Source of the DNA: Cristatella mucedo
Lineage: Eukaryota; Bryozoa; Phylactolaemata; Cristatellidae
Direction: 5' to 3'
Length of the DNA stretch: 64,000 bases
NCBI GenBank assembly: GCA_009760855.2
Contig: WPIO01000023.1
Span: forward strand, 3,288,501 to 3,352,500
Each line of letters starts with the position of its first letter. Position 1 is the stretch's first letter. The notes beneath the pieces were generated by a model. It saw only the letters and a program-made list of their open reading frames with translations. It made no database searches and was not told the DNA's origin. Position numbers and translations under genes: made by a program. Below, one piece after another: positions 62,768 to 64,000 of this stretch.

Positions 62768-63114
62768 GTAATGCAACTTGCCTTGGGCTTGCTTCGGCTG
62801 CAAGTCGCTGGCACGCGTTAGTTGCTTGCTCATTCGTTGCCTTCTGTCGTTCTTGGACGACTTTCTTCTCATGGTGTGGCCTAGACTTTGACCTGGGCTG
62901 TTTTACTATTTGCAGCTTATTGTTCCGCTGCTCTCTGATGATCATGGTAGTCACGAGGGCAGCAATAATTGTACTCGTTACTCGCACCTGAGCCGCTCTG
63001 CTGTAACTGTTTTCTGTAGCCCGCTCTTCCACGGAACATGTAAAGCTTCGTTTACACGTCAGACTTCTCCACAGATTTTGGACCGATTTCCCTCAGATTT
63101 GTGCTACTGTGTGC

Positions 63115-63192
63115 TATCATATGTGCATATCATATCATATGTGCATATCATATCATATGTGTGTCATATCACTTGTGCTATCATATGTCACC
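63115..63192. repeat. CATATCATATCATATGTG minisatellite
   Basis: Degenerate repeats of CATATCATATGTG(C) lie between the second EF-hand exon and the window end. They precede the candidate exon at 63202. Confidence 0.85.
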
Positions 63193-63680
63193 ATATTTTA
63201 GGAGAAGGAGCAAAGTCTGCAGACTCTGATGAAGGAGAATGTTTCTACTTCTTTTTTGGCCCAACCGACCAATCAAAACTCGGGTTCTTCACATACACCC
63301 CACGGCCAAAATAAAAATGGCTGCCGCTTGTAGCGTTCAGAGCTAGTCCTTGAACATGTGATGTCTATGCCTGTGGCCCAGGCTTAAGCCTTTTCTAGAA
63401 GAACCATGTTTTTTTTATCAAAGCCACCAACAAACCCCAAACGGGGCACACTACTTATCTATACACCCATAGGCACATTACTTAGTACTGCTCGCTTTCC
63501 CAAACAACCTTTGTTATATGCTCGTCTTCCTTTTTTTGTAATCTTCTCATACTACTCTACAGTGATGACTGCATTAGAGAAACTCAACTTCCGCAGGTGA
63601 TATCCTGGCATCTCTCTTCGGACACCCTCTTTCATACCAGCCTCAGGGATTAGAGCAGGGGCTGTGGGCCCGACTATATT

Positions 63681-63846
63681 AGCTGATTCAACAGCCTCTT
63701 TTATATGGCGGCAGAAGAGCCTTTAAGGATATCACTATGGCTTGCAGTGGCAATAAAGGATCGCCCACCAAAGGATTCGAGCCCACGACGTCGGGGCTAA
63801 GGTCGTGAAAGCTACCGCCTTACCTAGTGTGCCATCACGGCTCACC
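63681..63846 (-). mobile_element. tRNA-derived SINE family S2, antisense
   Basis: The reverse complement gives GAGCCGTGATGGCACACTAG, 'GTGGGCTCGAATCCTTTGG', 'TGGGCGATCCTTTATTGCC' and 'GATATCCTTAAAGGCTCTTC', aligned with the 60.3-kb copy and opposite in orientation. Confidence 0.84.
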
Positions 63847-64000
63847 AATGATTATGTCGTGTAGACGTCCTAACTAGGAGGAAAGTCGGCATCGGTGAGG
63901 AAGGGAAAGTCTGCCGTGTAAACACAGCTTACTGTGCCGGTGCATCAATGCTAAGGGTGATGGTTATCGTAGAATCCAAATTTGCCGTGCATGTGTGCAT

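Larger units (their letters stand above)
62768..64000 (+). other. Sequence after the second EF hand
   Basis: Contains a minisatellite and a SINE S2. No GAS2-domain exon is visible; a short in-phase open block at 63202-63333 ending in a stop is discussed among the findings. The gene very likely continues beyond the window. Confidence 0.55.

Noticed and set aside
63555-63596. Short exon between ctctacag and gtgata
   Set aside because: Phase 0 from the EF-hand exon reads TGA at once, and the content does not resemble GAS2.
1-64000. Bacterial features such as operons, Shine-Dalgarno sites, CRISPR arrays or prophage
   Set aside because: Intron structure, LINEs, tRNA-derived SINEs and a spectraplakin show animal DNA; TTG/GTG 'starts' are inside exons or introns.

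Overview
The window is eukaryotic, almost certainly invertebrate animal, genomic DNA. Coding blocks of 60-330 bp are bounded by GT/AG splice sites and separated by long, AT-rich, repeat-filled introns. They belong to a plus-strand gene that runs through the whole window. Read as spliced exons, the blocks encode a spectraplakin, the giant actin-microtubule cross-linker family of MACF1, dystonin and Drosophila Short stop. The species cannot be named from sequence alone. The divergence from vertebrate proteins suggests an early-branching or fast-evolving invertebrate with a single spectraplakin.

Layout of the gene. Positions 901-28303 carry scattered plakin-domain exons: the end of the SH3 subdomain, then spectrin-like helices. 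At least one plakin exon could not be located inside the 14.5-kb interval 13534-28052. Positions 36791-38940 form one 2150-bp exon of plectin-type repeats. Positions 39214-60085 hold 27 exons of spectrin-repeat rod. Positions 61408-62767 hold two EF-hand exons. From 36791 to 62767, 30 consecutive exons keep one open frame of about 2662 codons with every intron phase matching. From about 44.1 kb onward the order of motifs follows the C-terminal rod and EF hands of vertebrate MACF1/dystonin. The N-terminal calponin-homology (actin-binding) domains should lie upstream of the window and the GAS2 (microtubule-binding) domain downstream; neither is seen here.

The introns are full of transposon debris. 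LINE family A has a nearly intact reverse transcriptase at 22.6-24.9 kb plus at least five broken copies. LINE family B is L2-like, present mostly as 3' ends with an (ATT)n tail. A third LINE C-terminus lies antisense at 53.7-54.0 kb. Two tRNA-derived SINE families are present, and one of them (S1) ends in a tail shared with LINE B. There is a fossil Tc1/mariner element at 10.95-12.53 kb and a MITE-like element at 52.29-52.81 kb whose inverted termini are built from a short tandem repeat and which is flanked by an 8-bp direct repeat. Microsatellites, three local tandem duplications and about ten long poly-G/poly-C runs complete the picture.

No rRNA gene, stand-alone tRNA, CRISPR array, operon or second protein-coding host gene could be supported. 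The most unusual host-gene observations are the degenerate EF-hand loops, one GC-AG intron, the single large asymmetric plectin exon, the sharp GC difference between its exon blocks, and TE- or microsatellite-derived sequence abutting splice acceptors.
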